DNA from: Hydrogenophilales bacterium
GTDB lineage: Bacteria; Pseudomonadota; Gammaproteobacteria; Burkholderiales; Eutrophovitaceae
Assembly (NCBI GenBank): GCA_902601765.1
Contig: CACKOO010000003.1
Span: 1 to 64,000, forward strand
Reading direction: 5' to 3'
Length of the DNA: 64,000 nt
A program made the translations under genes and the position numbers. The notes beneath the pieces are model-generated. The model saw only the letters and a program-made list of their open reading frames with translations, did no database searches and was not told where the DNA came from. How positions within the stretch are numbered: the first letter of the stretch is position 1; every line of letters begins with the position of its first letter. This document shows, one piece after another, positions 8,533 to 16,536 of this stretch.

Positions 8533-9462
8533 ATGAAATTCAGCGGCGTTTTTCCAATCTTAGTTACACCATTCAAACACGACGAAAGTCTAGATCTTGA
8601 TTCATTAAGACGCATGATCAACTTAATGAAAAAAATTGGAGTAGATGGCGTAACTGTTTTGGGAGTACTGGGCGAGGCAAACAGGCTTTCGGACATTGAA
8701 AGGCGACGTGTCATACAAACTACGGTTGATTCGGCTGGTCATCTTCCAGTAATTGTTGGTACTAGCTCCAACGGAGCCAATACTGCTAGCGAATATTCGA
8801 AAATTGCACATGATTTAGGGGCAAAAGCTGTAATGGTTACTCCCCAAGCTGACCCGAACCTCTCTATTGCGAAGTTAATTACCTACTATGAGCGCATCAC
8901 ACAATCAATGCCGCTTCCAATCGTATTGCAAGACCACCCGGCTTCCTCCGGAGTCAAAATGACCGTTGATACCATTATTCAGATTCTTGAAAACACTGAG
9001 GCCATAAAATGCATCAAACAAGAGGACCTACCGACAAGTTCGAAGATAGCAGCTCTAAAAAAGCATTTACAACCAAACTTAACAGTGCTCACAGGGCTGG
9101 GAGGGCTTTATGGACTCTTCGATCTTAAAGCAGGGTCGGATGGATTTAATACTGGTTTTGCATTCCCCGAAATATTAATGGCAATTGTGCGAGCTAAAAA
9201 CAAAAAAAATTGGATACTTACTAATCAGCTTTACAAACAGTTTCTCCCTTTGATTGTGTTCGAGCAACAACCTGGGGTTGCAATCCGAAAAGAAATTTTT
9301 AGATTAAGAGGGGCAATCTCGTCTAGTATGGTACGACACCCTAGCCCTAGTATATCAATGGAAAGTCAACAACAACTGGTAGAACTTTTAGCTTCAATTT
9401 TGCCTGATATTGATCTTTCAAAACCAATTTCCAATGCTTGGTTAGAAAAATCACCTTACTGA
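8533..9462 (+). CDS. DapA-family class I aldolase/lyase, not canonical dihydrodipicolinate synthase
   Basis: A 309-residue member of the dihydrodipicolinate synthase/N-acetylneuraminate lyase family. The Schiff-base lysine is Lys162 (KCIKQED). The residue equivalent to catalytic Tyr133 of DapA is Gln (VLQDHP), and the TTGE substrate loop is replaced by VLGVLGE. True lysine biosynthesis is therefore unlikely; the fold is retained with another 2-oxoacid chemistry. It starts with ATG and its 3' end overlaps the convergent gene by seven bases. Divergent placement next to an HpcH-type aldolase suggests two aldol steps in one catabolic pathway. Confidence 0.8.
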   Translation: MKFSGVFPILVTPFKHDESLDLDSLRRMINLMKKIGVDGVTVLGVLGEANRLSDIERRRVIQTTVDSAGHLPVIVGTSSNGANTASEYSKIAHDLGAKAVMVTPQADPNLSIAKLITYYERITQSMPLPIVLQDHPASSGVKMTVDTIIQILENTEAIKCIKQEDLPTSSKIAALKKHLQPNLTVLTGLGGLYGLFDLKAGSDGFNTGFAFPEILMAIVRAKNKKNWILTNQLYKQFLPLIVFEQQPGVAIRKEIFRLRGAISSSMVRHPSPSISMESQQQLVELLASILPDIDLSKPISNAWLEKSPY

Positions 9463-9761
9463 AGCTCATACAGTTCGGCGATTCTGGTCTCATGAGCACT
9501 AACGAGACACTGCACATCCTTACATACATCCCGAACGCTTTCCTTCCAGTTTTTTTGAGTCTTCCTTAAAAGCTTAGGTGAAATACCCCGTTGGAGAGCA
9601 TGGTGAAATGCTACGGCCATTTGTTCTTCGGCTTTCGCCGCTCGGCTGTTAAAACATACAAGTTTATCAACATTTTTCTCGGCCCTGGCGCAGTCTACCG
9701 CTGCCAATGTTGGGTTTATGTGAACAAGCAGCAAAATAATTAAGTGAGTAAGTGCTCTCAA
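9456..9761 (-). CDS. Small secreted LprI-like protein
   Basis: A 101-residue protein with an N-terminal hydrophobic signal (cleavage expected after TLAA, near residue 21). The mature part resembles the LprI/DUF1311 family of periplasmic proteins that include lysozyme inhibitors: VDCARAEKNVDKLVCFN, then a helical segment and a C-terminal CKDVQCL pair. Four cysteines after the signal could form two disulfides. Translation starts at TTG with AAGGA seven bases upstream. The exact role is unknown; an envelope or inhibitor function is inferred from the family only. Confidence 0.65.
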   Translation of the reverse strand: MRALTHLIILLLVHINPTLAAVDCARAEKNVDKLVCFNSRAAKAEEQMAVAFHHALQRGISPKLLRKTQKNWKESVRDVCKDVQCLVSAHETRIAELYELQ

Positions 9762-9781
9762 TTCAGTATCCTTAATTAAAT

Positions 9782-10537
9782 TTAGATCGTTATCTTGTTA
9801 CTTGTTAATTTTGGAACAATTTCAAGCACTGACAATTGAGCAGCATAATTAACTTCCTCTTTTTTCCCTCTCTCTATCATTAAACGTCCTACTCTAGATG
9901 TCAAAAGTATCTCGTTTGATTTCCCTGAAATGAAAATTTGTCTTGCCGCCAAAGCTGCATCAGAATACTGAGTAATATCTTTTTTCCTATTCTTCATAAA
10001 TAAATCCACAAAATAGCCGGCTCCGAACGAATCCTCCAAATTGGGCAATCCCATTGAGCCTGAACACACTATCAAAACTGGCTTTCTAGGATAAAGCTCA
10101 CTAATTCGACTAACAATAGCTTTTGCATTTATCAAAGACCCCACGAAGACATGAGAAGCGCTAGCAGCCTGTTTTAAAGCAACGGTCCCATTCGTTGTAG
10201 AATAAATCAAAGTTTTACCATCGAGAGGTGATTCCCTCAGTGCCAAAGGAGAAGGGGAGGCAAAGCCTGTAATAGTCTGTGCGTAAAGTTCACCGGCTAG
10301 CACATAACTATTTTCGGCGTGACGTTTTGCTTCCGCCCTTGCACTTGCCTCGTCTCGGACAGGAATAACTATTTTTACCCCATTAGCAAACGCGGTAATT
10401 ATGGTGGTTGTCGCGAACAATATATCGAGAACGACAACAACTTTATTTTCCAAAACCTCGTCCTCTAATTCCTCTCTCTTAAAAAGCACATGGATCTCAT
10501 GAGAAAAAAATTTTGTATTTTTTTTTATGCTAGACAT
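9782..10537 (-). CDS. comB: 2-phosphosulfolactate phosphatase family protein (ComB)
   Basis: ComB hydrolyses 2-phospho-3-sulfolactate to sulfolactate; it was defined in methanogen coenzyme M synthesis but homologues are common in bacteria. The 251 residues show the family blocks: VLDILFATTTIITAFANGV near residue 37, LAGELYAQTITGF, IYSTTNGTVALKQA and CSGSMGLPNLEDSFGAG. The ribosome site AGGTGGCGGA directly precedes ATG. No other coenzyme M gene is visible, so a role in sulfolactate or another phosphorylated C3 acid is more likely; the HpsN-type gene 6 kb away makes a sulfonate link attractive. A general phosphatase role cannot be excluded. Confidence 0.82.
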   Translation of the reverse strand: MSSIKKNTKFFSHEIHVLFKREELEDEVLENKVVVVLDILFATTTIITAFANGVKIVIPVRDEASARAEAKRHAENSYVLAGELYAQTITGFASPSPLALRESPLDGKTLIYSTTNGTVALKQAASASHVFVGSLINAKAIVSRISELYPRKPVLIVCSGSMGLPNLEDSFGAGYFVDLFMKNRKKDITQYSDAALAARQIFISGKSNEILLTSRVGRLMIERGKKEEVNYAAQLSVLEIVPKLTSNKITI

Positions 10538-10631
10538 TCCGCCACCTAATCTTTTGAGTAACCTTAATATTCATCACTATAATACTCGAATCGAATAAAC
10601 TGCTTACGCGGTTATCACCATGTTTTTCACT

Positions 10632-11819
10632 TCAAATTTGCTTCCACTTTTTTCGCGGCTGGACGTATTCAACCGGTCCTTCTTGATTACTTAACTTGGC
10701 AAATTCCCTTCTTTGATGCTGTGAATTTCCAAACATCAAATCTATCGCTTCCAGTCTTTTAAAATAATGCCCGATAGCCAATTCTTGAGTCATCCCCATT
10801 CCTCCGTGCAGTTGAATAGCTTCTTGCCCAACGGCACGTCCAGCTCTACCAATAAAATCTTTCGCCGCCAGAATAGCTTTCTTCTTCTCTGACAAATCCG
10901 TCGATGCTAGCGAGCCAGAAGCTAGAACCGCCATCGAGCGAGCCTGCTCAAGGGTAATAAACATATCCACTGCTCGGTGCTGAAGCACTTGAAATCTAGA
11001 TATTGGCACTCCAAATTGTTTCCGGGTTTTTAAATATTCCAGCGTCATCTGCTGCGTACGTTCCATTACCCCAACCGCCTCAGCGCAAAAGGCTGCCATT
11101 GCATGATCCACTACTTCAGATATTAACGGCATCGCCTTACCGAGTTGACCGATGACCGACTCTGGCCCTACTCGAACTCCATTCAGTTGAACGTCTAAGG
11201 CCCTTGTGCCATCGTAAAGAGGGTACTCGTGCCCACCTAAATTTTCTTCATCACACTCTACGATGAAAAGAGTCACTCCATCTTGATCTTCTACCTCTCC
11301 AGATGTACGCGCTGAGACAATAAGTTTTTCAGCAACTGGCCCATGAAGTACAATCGATTTTTGGCCTTCTAAAACCCAGTTATTACCGTCAGGTTTTGCA
11401 ACAGTCTGCACTCTTTCCAAATTGAACCTTGATCCCGGCTCCATGTGTGCAAAGGATATCAACATAGAACCATCAATAATTCCAGGCAGAATTATTTGTT
11501 TTTGCCAGTCTGCAGCCCCTTTGTTAACTAAGCCACCCGCCAAAATCACGGTTGACACGTAGGGTTCAATCACTAGATGATTTCCCATTGATTCCATTAT
11601 TAACATGGTCTCGATACCGCCACCGCCAAAGCCTCCATACTCTTCCGGGAAAGAGACGCCGAGAAGCCCTAATCCGGCCAGCCCCTCCCATACTTCACCC
11701 GACATTGTTTGTCGTTCTTCAATCATCGATTGCCTTAGATCAAACGAATAGTTTTTTTCTAGGAACCGGTCGACCGAATCTTTTAGCATTTTTTGCTCTT
11801 CTGACAACGAAAAATTCAT
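10632..11819 (-). CDS. Acyl-CoA dehydrogenase, pimeloyl-CoA dehydrogenase small-subunit type
   Basis: A 395-residue FAD-dependent acyl-CoA dehydrogenase. NFSLSEEQKMLKDSVDRFLE at the N-terminus and LKTRKQFGVPISRFQVLQHR, QLHGGMGMTQELAIGHYFKR later match the PimD-like group. In that group this chain pairs with a larger chain (PimC type) encoded by the adjacent upstream gene, forming a heteromeric enzyme for dicarboxylyl-CoA or steroid-side-chain thioesters. The upstream gene here is exactly such a protein, 34 bases away on the same strand. The true substrate is uncertain. Confidence 0.85.
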   Translation of the reverse strand: MNFSLSEEQKMLKDSVDRFLEKNYSFDLRQSMIEERQTMSGEVWEGLAGLGLLGVSFPEEYGGFGGGGIETMLIMESMGNHLVIEPYVSTVILAGGLVNKGAADWQKQIILPGIIDGSMLISFAHMEPGSRFNLERVQTVAKPDGNNWVLEGQKSIVLHGPVAEKLIVSARTSGEVEDQDGVTLFIVECDEENLGGHEYPLYDGTRALDVQLNGVRVGPESVIGQLGKAMPLISEVVDHAMAAFCAEAVGVMERTQQMTLEYLKTRKQFGVPISRFQVLQHRAVDMFITLEQARSMAVLASGSLASTDLSEKKKAILAAKDFIGRAGRAVGQEAIQLHGGMGMTQELAIGHYFKRLEAIDLMFGNSQHQRREFAKLSNQEGPVEYVQPRKKWKQI

Positions 11820-11853
11820 ATTAACCCACTCTCTTAGACATTAGATTCTGTAA

Positions 11854-13053
11854 CTACAACCCCAATACTCTTTTAGAAATAATGTTCTTTTGTATTTCGT
11901 TTGTTCCCCCATAAATCGATACTTTCCGGTAATTAAAATATCTTGATGCCAATGGCGTAGCATAATTTGGCCCCACGGTTGGTCCGATCCAATTTTCCTC
12001 CAAGGACATTGGCAAATAAGGAAGTGCATTAGGCCCAACAGCCTCCATTTGTAATTCCGTGAGCTCCTGTTGAATTTCCGTACCCCGTAGTTTTAGTATA
12101 GAAGCTTCGGGGCCGGGGACAGCCCCTTGAGCCTCAACTGCTGCGACTCGCAGAACTGTCCATTCCAGAGCCATTAGGTCTATTTCCAACTTGGTTATTC
12201 TATCTCTAAAAAGCGGATCCTCGATCAATGGAACTCCATCTAAGAATTCTTTTGCTGCGATATGCTTAAGATGTGCCAATTCCCTTTTTGAGGCGCCCAC
12301 TCCAGCGGTGTTTGTTCTCTCGTGTGATAGCAAAAACTTTGCGATTGACCAACCTCTCCCCTCTTCGCCAACTAAATTTTCAACCGGAACTTCAACATCT
12401 TGCAGCCAAACCTCATTAATTTCTTGCCCTCCACCATCTATAGTAATTATGGGCCTAACTTCAACGCCGGGGTGATGCATGTCAATAAGTAGCATTGATA
12501 TGCCGTCCTGTTTTTTTCCGGATTGCCCTGTGCGAACAAGACAAAACATCACATCTGCCCATTGAGCTTGCGTAGTCCAAGTTTTCTGTCCATTCACAAT
12601 ATACTTATCACCATGGAGTTCTCCAGTCGTTCTCAGCGAGGCAAGGTCTGACCCTGAGCCAGGTTCCGAATAACCCTGACACCACCACTCTTCTCCCGAC
12701 AAAATTTTCGGTAGAAATCGCTCTTTTTGGAAATCACTACCAAATTCAATTAAAACGGGGCCGATCATATTTATACCAAATGGCGATAACCTAGGTGCAC
12801 CAGCGGCGGAACTTACCACATCAAAAATATGTTGCTGCATAGCAGACCACTGAGCACCGCCTAATTCTGTCGGCCAATTTGGAGCTACCCATCCTTGTTT
12901 ATGTAGGGCTGATTGCCAGCGTCCAACATCTTGTTTTTCAAGTGGCCTATGCTCAATAACCTTACGTGCTACATCTTTAGGTAAGTTTTCAGCAACAAAT
13001 TTTTTTACGTCACTTTCGAATTTTTTATCTTCGCTTTTTAATCTTATTTCCAT
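11854..13053 (-). CDS. Acyl-CoA dehydrogenase, pimeloyl-CoA dehydrogenase large-subunit type
   Basis: A 399-residue acyl-CoA dehydrogenase of the PimC-like branch: APNWPTELGGAQWSAMQQHI, WWCQGYSEPGSGSDLASL, NGQKTWTTQAQWAD and IYGGTNEIQKNIISKRVLGL. The start at 13053 has GGTGA seven bases upstream; an ATG four codons earlier is possible. It is first in a two-gene unit with the PimD-like gene. The neighbouring GcdH would take a glutaryl-CoA product onward, which supports dicarboxylate breakdown, though steroid or other cyclic substrates are used by related pairs. Confidence 0.86.
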   Translation of the reverse strand: MEIRLKSEDKKFESDVKKFVAENLPKDVARKVIEHRPLEKQDVGRWQSALHKQGWVAPNWPTELGGAQWSAMQQHIFDVVSSAAGAPRLSPFGINMIGPVLIEFGSDFQKERFLPKILSGEEWWCQGYSEPGSGSDLASLRTTGELHGDKYIVNGQKTWTTQAQWADVMFCLVRTGQSGKKQDGISMLLIDMHHPGVEVRPIITIDGGGQEINEVWLQDVEVPVENLVGEEGRGWSIAKFLLSHERTNTAGVGASKRELAHLKHIAAKEFLDGVPLIEDPLFRDRITKLEIDLMALEWTVLRVAAVEAQGAVPGPEASILKLRGTEIQQELTELQMEAVGPNALPYLPMSLEENWIGPTVGPNYATPLASRYFNYRKVSIYGGTNEIQKNIISKRVLGL

Positions 13054-13134
13054 ATATTCACCCATTGTGATTACTGCCGAATATCATTTCTGTCCTTAAA
13101 GCATAAGGCAACCTATATGCAACGACAACCCAAA

Positions 13135-13163
13135 TTGGATAAAAAAGTAGTACAGGCTATACT
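13135..13163 (+). promoter_or_regulatory. Sigma-70-type promoter for the aminotransferase/M81 unit
   Basis: TTGGAT (13135-13140), a 17-base spacer, and TATACT (13158-13163) give four and five matches to the -35 and -10 consensus. It is placed about 50 bases upstream of the aminotransferase ATG within a divergent intergenic region. Confidence 0.6.
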
Positions 13164-13213
13164 AGGCTTATAAAAATTATTTATACCTTGAGATTTATCC
13201 TTAGGAGAGTGTT

Positions 13214-14569
13214 ATGAAAATCCGAGAAGACTTCCAGACAGATCCTGCCTCATCAAATCACCCTATTAACTTGGACCCGTTATGGCTTCCATTTACTCCT
13301 AATCGGCAATTCAAGGCTTCACCTAAGTTGATAAAAAGTGCTGAGAAGATGCATTACAGAACCAACACGGGAGAATCAGTATTGGATGGTATAGCTGGAC
13401 TATGGTGCGTTAATGCTGGACATTGTAGACAACAGATTGTTGCCGCCATTCAAAGTCAAGCGCAAGAACTTGACTATTCAACCACGTTCAATTTGGGGCA
13501 CGAAGGAGCATTCACAGCAGCCGAAGGTATAGCAAATATGGCTCCATCAGGACTCAATCATGTTTTTTTTACAAACTCCGGCTCTGAAGGTGTCGATAGT
13601 GCGTTAAAAATAGCTCTGGGGTACCACAGAACAAAAGGCGATGGGCAAAGACATCGATTTATTGGTAGAGAAAAAGGCTATCATGGGGTAGGGTTTGGAG
13701 GAATTTCAGTTGGCGGGATCCTCCCCAATCGTAAAATGTTTAGCTCATCTCTTTTACCTGGTGTAGATCATCTTCCGCATACCCACAACCTAGAAAAGAG
13801 CGCGTTTTCAAAAGGAGAACCTCTTGAAGGGGTTGAGTTAGCGGATGAACTAGAAAAAATTATATTGTTACACGATCCACTCAATATTTCTGCTGTGATA
13901 ATTGAACCTATTTCTGGTTCGGCTGGTGTTTTAGTGCCTCCCAGGGGTTATTTAAAACGAATTAGGGAAATTTGCGATAAATATCAAATACTATTAATTT
14001 TTGACGAAGTAATCACGGGATTTGGCAGAACCGGGCATGCTTTCGCCTCACAAACTTTCGACGTCATCCCAGATATGATTGTTTTTGCGAAAGGAGTTAC
14101 CAATGGGGCCGTTCCAATGGGAGGGGTTATTGTAAAAAGCGAAATTTACAATGCATTTATGTCCGGGCCAGATTGGGCAATTGAGTTCTACCACGGTTAC
14201 ACATATTCGGGGCATCCATTGGCAACAGCTGCCGCGAATGCAACCCTTAAGCTATACAAAGACGAAGGATTATTTGAAAGAAGTTACTCGCTCAGCTCCT
14301 ATTTTGAGGAAGCCGTGCATTCTTTAAAAGGATTGCCGTATGTAGTTGATATTCGAAATTACGGTTTAATGGGTGGAATCCAATTATTACCAATAAATGA
14401 TAAACCCGGTCAAAGAGCATATAATATTTTTGAGAAGTGTTTTGAGAAAGGTGTGCTAGTACGGCCGGCTGGAGATAATATCGCCTTAACACCACCTCTG
14501 ATCGCGGAGAAAACTCATATTGATATTATTGTGGATACGCTTCGCTCAGTACTTTCTAAATCAGCTTAG
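13214..14569 (+). CDS. Class III omega-amino-acid:pyruvate aminotransferase
   Basis: A 451-residue PLP enzyme of the class III (ornithine/beta-alanine:pyruvate) family. Seen: LDGIAGLWCVNAGH (residues 57-70), FTNSGSEGVDSALK for phosphate binding, DEVITGFGRTG with the pyridine-N-binding Asp264, and Lys293 in FAKGVTNGAVPMGG as the Schiff-base lysine. It would move the terminal amino group of beta-alanine, taurine-like or polyamine-derived compounds to pyruvate. AGGAG lies seven bases before ATG. The M81 peptidase gene follows by 36 bases, so the two are probably co-transcribed. Confidence 0.9.
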   Translation: MKIREDFQTDPASSNHPINLDPLWLPFTPNRQFKASPKLIKSAEKMHYRTNTGESVLDGIAGLWCVNAGHCRQQIVAAIQSQAQELDYSTTFNLGHEGAFTAAEGIANMAPSGLNHVFFTNSGSEGVDSALKIALGYHRTKGDGQRHRFIGREKGYHGVGFGGISVGGILPNRKMFSSSLLPGVDHLPHTHNLEKSAFSKGEPLEGVELADELEKIILLHDPLNISAVIIEPISGSAGVLVPPRGYLKRIREICDKYQILLIFDEVITGFGRTGHAFASQTFDVIPDMIVFAKGVTNGAVPMGGVIVKSEIYNAFMSGPDWAIEFYHGYTYSGHPLATAAANATLKLYKDEGLFERSYSLSSYFEEAVHSLKGLPYVVDIRNYGLMGGIQLLPINDKPGQRAYNIFEKCFEKGVLVRPAGDNIALTPPLIAEKTHIDIIVDTLRSVLSKSA

Positions 14570-14605
14570 AGCTAACCAAACCACTTCCCTGAGGACTCTA
14601 AACGA

Positions 14606-16078
14606 TTGAAAATTGTAATAGCTCAAATGGAGCACGAGACAAATACTTTCTCTCCGGTTCCCACTCCATGGGATTCTTTTGGCCCCAATGGGCCTTACAT
14701 TGGGAAGGAGGTAACCGCCGCTATGAAGGGGACGAAAACTCCCATTGGTGCTTTTATTGACCTAGCCAATAAAATAAATGCTGATATTAGAACTCCCATA
14801 GCTGGACTCGCACTTCCTAGCGGGCCAGTCGATCTAGTGGCATTTCAAAAATTCTGCGACCTAATATGTGAAGAAGTATCAATAGGCTGTGATGCCGTAT
14901 TTTTAGACCTACACGGTGCAATGGTTGTAAAAAATGGTAGTCTCGACGGAGAGGGAACTTTATTAAAAAAAATCAGAAACATAAACTCAAAAGTTCCGAT
15001 AGCTGTTTCTCTTGATCTGCATGCTAACGTAACTGAAGACATTGTGAACAATTGCGATGTAATAGTAGGGTACAAAACCTACCCACACATTGATATGTAT
15101 GAAACTGGTTATCTTGCTGGCTCGATTCTGCTTAAATCGTTAAAGCAAGAAATAAATCCAGTGATGGCTTGGATAAACCAACCTATCCTTGCACACACTT
15201 TAAAAATGGATACCAAAGAAGGGGCGATGGCAAAACTTGCAGCTATTGCTCAAAGTTCTGAAACCGGAGATGTTTTGGCAGCATCAGCCTTCGGAGGCTT
15301 TCCAATGGCAGATATCCCTACTGCTGGAATGAGTTCAGTGGTTGTAACTGACGGAAATAAAAAGTTAGCTAAAACCACCTGTAACAAAATTATGCAACTC
15401 GCTTGGACTAATCGTAGTGAATTTATATGGGAAGACATTCCGTTAGTAAAATCGATAAAAAAAGCAGCCAGGATTGACAAAGGACCCGTACTACTCATAG
15501 ACCATGCAGACAATTGTGCATCCGGGGGAACGCAGGATACGATGCATGTTTTAAAAGAGGCTTTGAAACAAGGTTTAAAAGAAATCGCGGTTGGCCCAAT
15601 AAAAGATCCAGAGGCTGTGGAGAAGCTTATTAAAATTGGAAAAGGAATTACAGTAACTTTAAATATCGGCGGAAAAGTCGATATGCCAGCAATTAATATT
15701 TTAGGTGAACCTTTGCGATTAACTGGAGTAGTAAAAAACATCACAGATGGGAAGTATCTAGTTACCGGCCCTCAATTTACTGGGATGACAATGCGAATGG
15801 GAAGAACGGTGGTGTTCGAAACTGATCGAGCAGAAATTGTCATCACGGAAGAACTACAGGAGCCACTGGACCTTGGTGTTTTCACGAGCGTTGGAATTAA
15901 CCCAACTAAAAAACAATATCTACTACTAAAATCTCGTATGTACTTTAAACCAGTTTTTGGCCCGATCGCAAGTGAGGTGGTATATTGCAACGGCACCGGG
16001 GTTACCGCGTCCGACTGGCGATTATTTGAATATAAAAATATTAGACGCCCAATCTATCCAATAGATAAATTTCCCTGA
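14606..16078 (+). CDS. M81-family metallopeptidase (microcystinase C-like, MlrC)
   Basis: A 490-residue zinc enzyme of the M81/DUF1485 family, known from MlrC of the microcystin-degradation pathway. HETNTFSPVPTPWDSF is at residues 11-26; probable metal-binding segments are FLDLHGAMV, SLDLHANVT and DHADNCASGGTQDT. No signal peptide is present, so it acts in the cytoplasm. Translation appears to start at TTG with GAGG upstream. Most bacterial M81 proteins have no link to microcystin; beside an omega-aminotransferase it may open an amide or peptide bond to free an amine. Confidence 0.85.
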   Translation: MKIVIAQMEHETNTFSPVPTPWDSFGPNGPYIGKEVTAAMKGTKTPIGAFIDLANKINADIRTPIAGLALPSGPVDLVAFQKFCDLICEEVSIGCDAVFLDLHGAMVVKNGSLDGEGTLLKKIRNINSKVPIAVSLDLHANVTEDIVNNCDVIVGYKTYPHIDMYETGYLAGSILLKSLKQEINPVMAWINQPILAHTLKMDTKEGAMAKLAAIAQSSETGDVLAASAFGGFPMADIPTAGMSSVVVTDGNKKLAKTTCNKIMQLAWTNRSEFIWEDIPLVKSIKKAARIDKGPVLLIDHADNCASGGTQDTMHVLKEALKQGLKEIAVGPIKDPEAVEKLIKIGKGITVTLNIGGKVDMPAINILGEPLRLTGVVKNITDGKYLVTGPQFTGMTMRMGRTVVFETDRAEIVITEELQEPLDLGVFTSVGINPTKKQYLLLKSRMYFKPVFGPIASEVVYCNGTGVTASDWRLFEYKNIRRPIYPIDKFP

Positions 16079-16096
16079 TCGTTAACTTAATTTTGG

Positions 16097-16534
16097 TTAT
16101 ATTTCCAAAGTAACCTTGGTTTTTCCGTTTAAAGCGCTCTCTAAGGTAGTCCAGCCTAACGAAGCACAATTGACGCGAGATGGAAATTTTTCCATAGTAC
16201 CAAATATTGAATTTATGTCAGCACCATGTTTGAAGGTTGCTCCAGATTGACCTAGAAATTTCTTAAACTCGTCTATCACGAGGCGAGCTTGGGTTTCCGT
16301 CTGCCCTTTAATGAGCTCTGTCATCATTGATGCTGATGCCATCGAAATACCACAACATTCACATTGAAAACTTAGGTCAACAATAACGGTCTGACTAATT
16401 TTCAAAAAAATACTGAATCGATCACCACACAATGGATTAACTCCCTCGGCGAAACTGCTTGGGGTTGTAAGCCGCCTGTAGTTTCTTGCATTCCGAATGT
16501 GGTCCATCATCACTTTATCATACAAACTTTCCAC
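16097..16534 (-). CDS. SufU/NifU-like iron-sulfur scaffold-type protein with a CECC motif
   Basis: A 145-residue protein of the IscU/SufU fold. Conserved ligands are Cys36 and Asp38 (NPLCGD), Cys61 (CCGIS) and Cys123 (VNCASLGW), matching the zinc/cluster site of SufU. Unusually, the glycines of the common GxGC loop are replaced by Cys58 and Cys60, giving CECC. It starts with GTG after a GGAGAG site and lies two bases behind the HpsN-type dehydrogenase gene, with no other suf gene nearby. It may be a sulfur-handling or metal-delivery factor for a neighbouring enzyme rather than the cell's main scaffold. Confidence 0.78.
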   Translation of the reverse strand: MESLYDKVMMDHIRNARNYRRLTTPSSFAEGVNPLCGDRFSIFLKISQTVIVDLSFQCECCGISMASASMMTELIKGQTETQARLVIDEFKKFLGQSGATFKHGADINSIFGTMEKFPSRVNCASLGWTTLESALNGKTKVTLEI

Positions 16535-16536
16535 TT

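Noticed and set aside
14606..16078. Evidence for microcystin degradation
   Set aside because: M81 homologues are widespread; mlrA, mlrB and mlrD are absent from the window.
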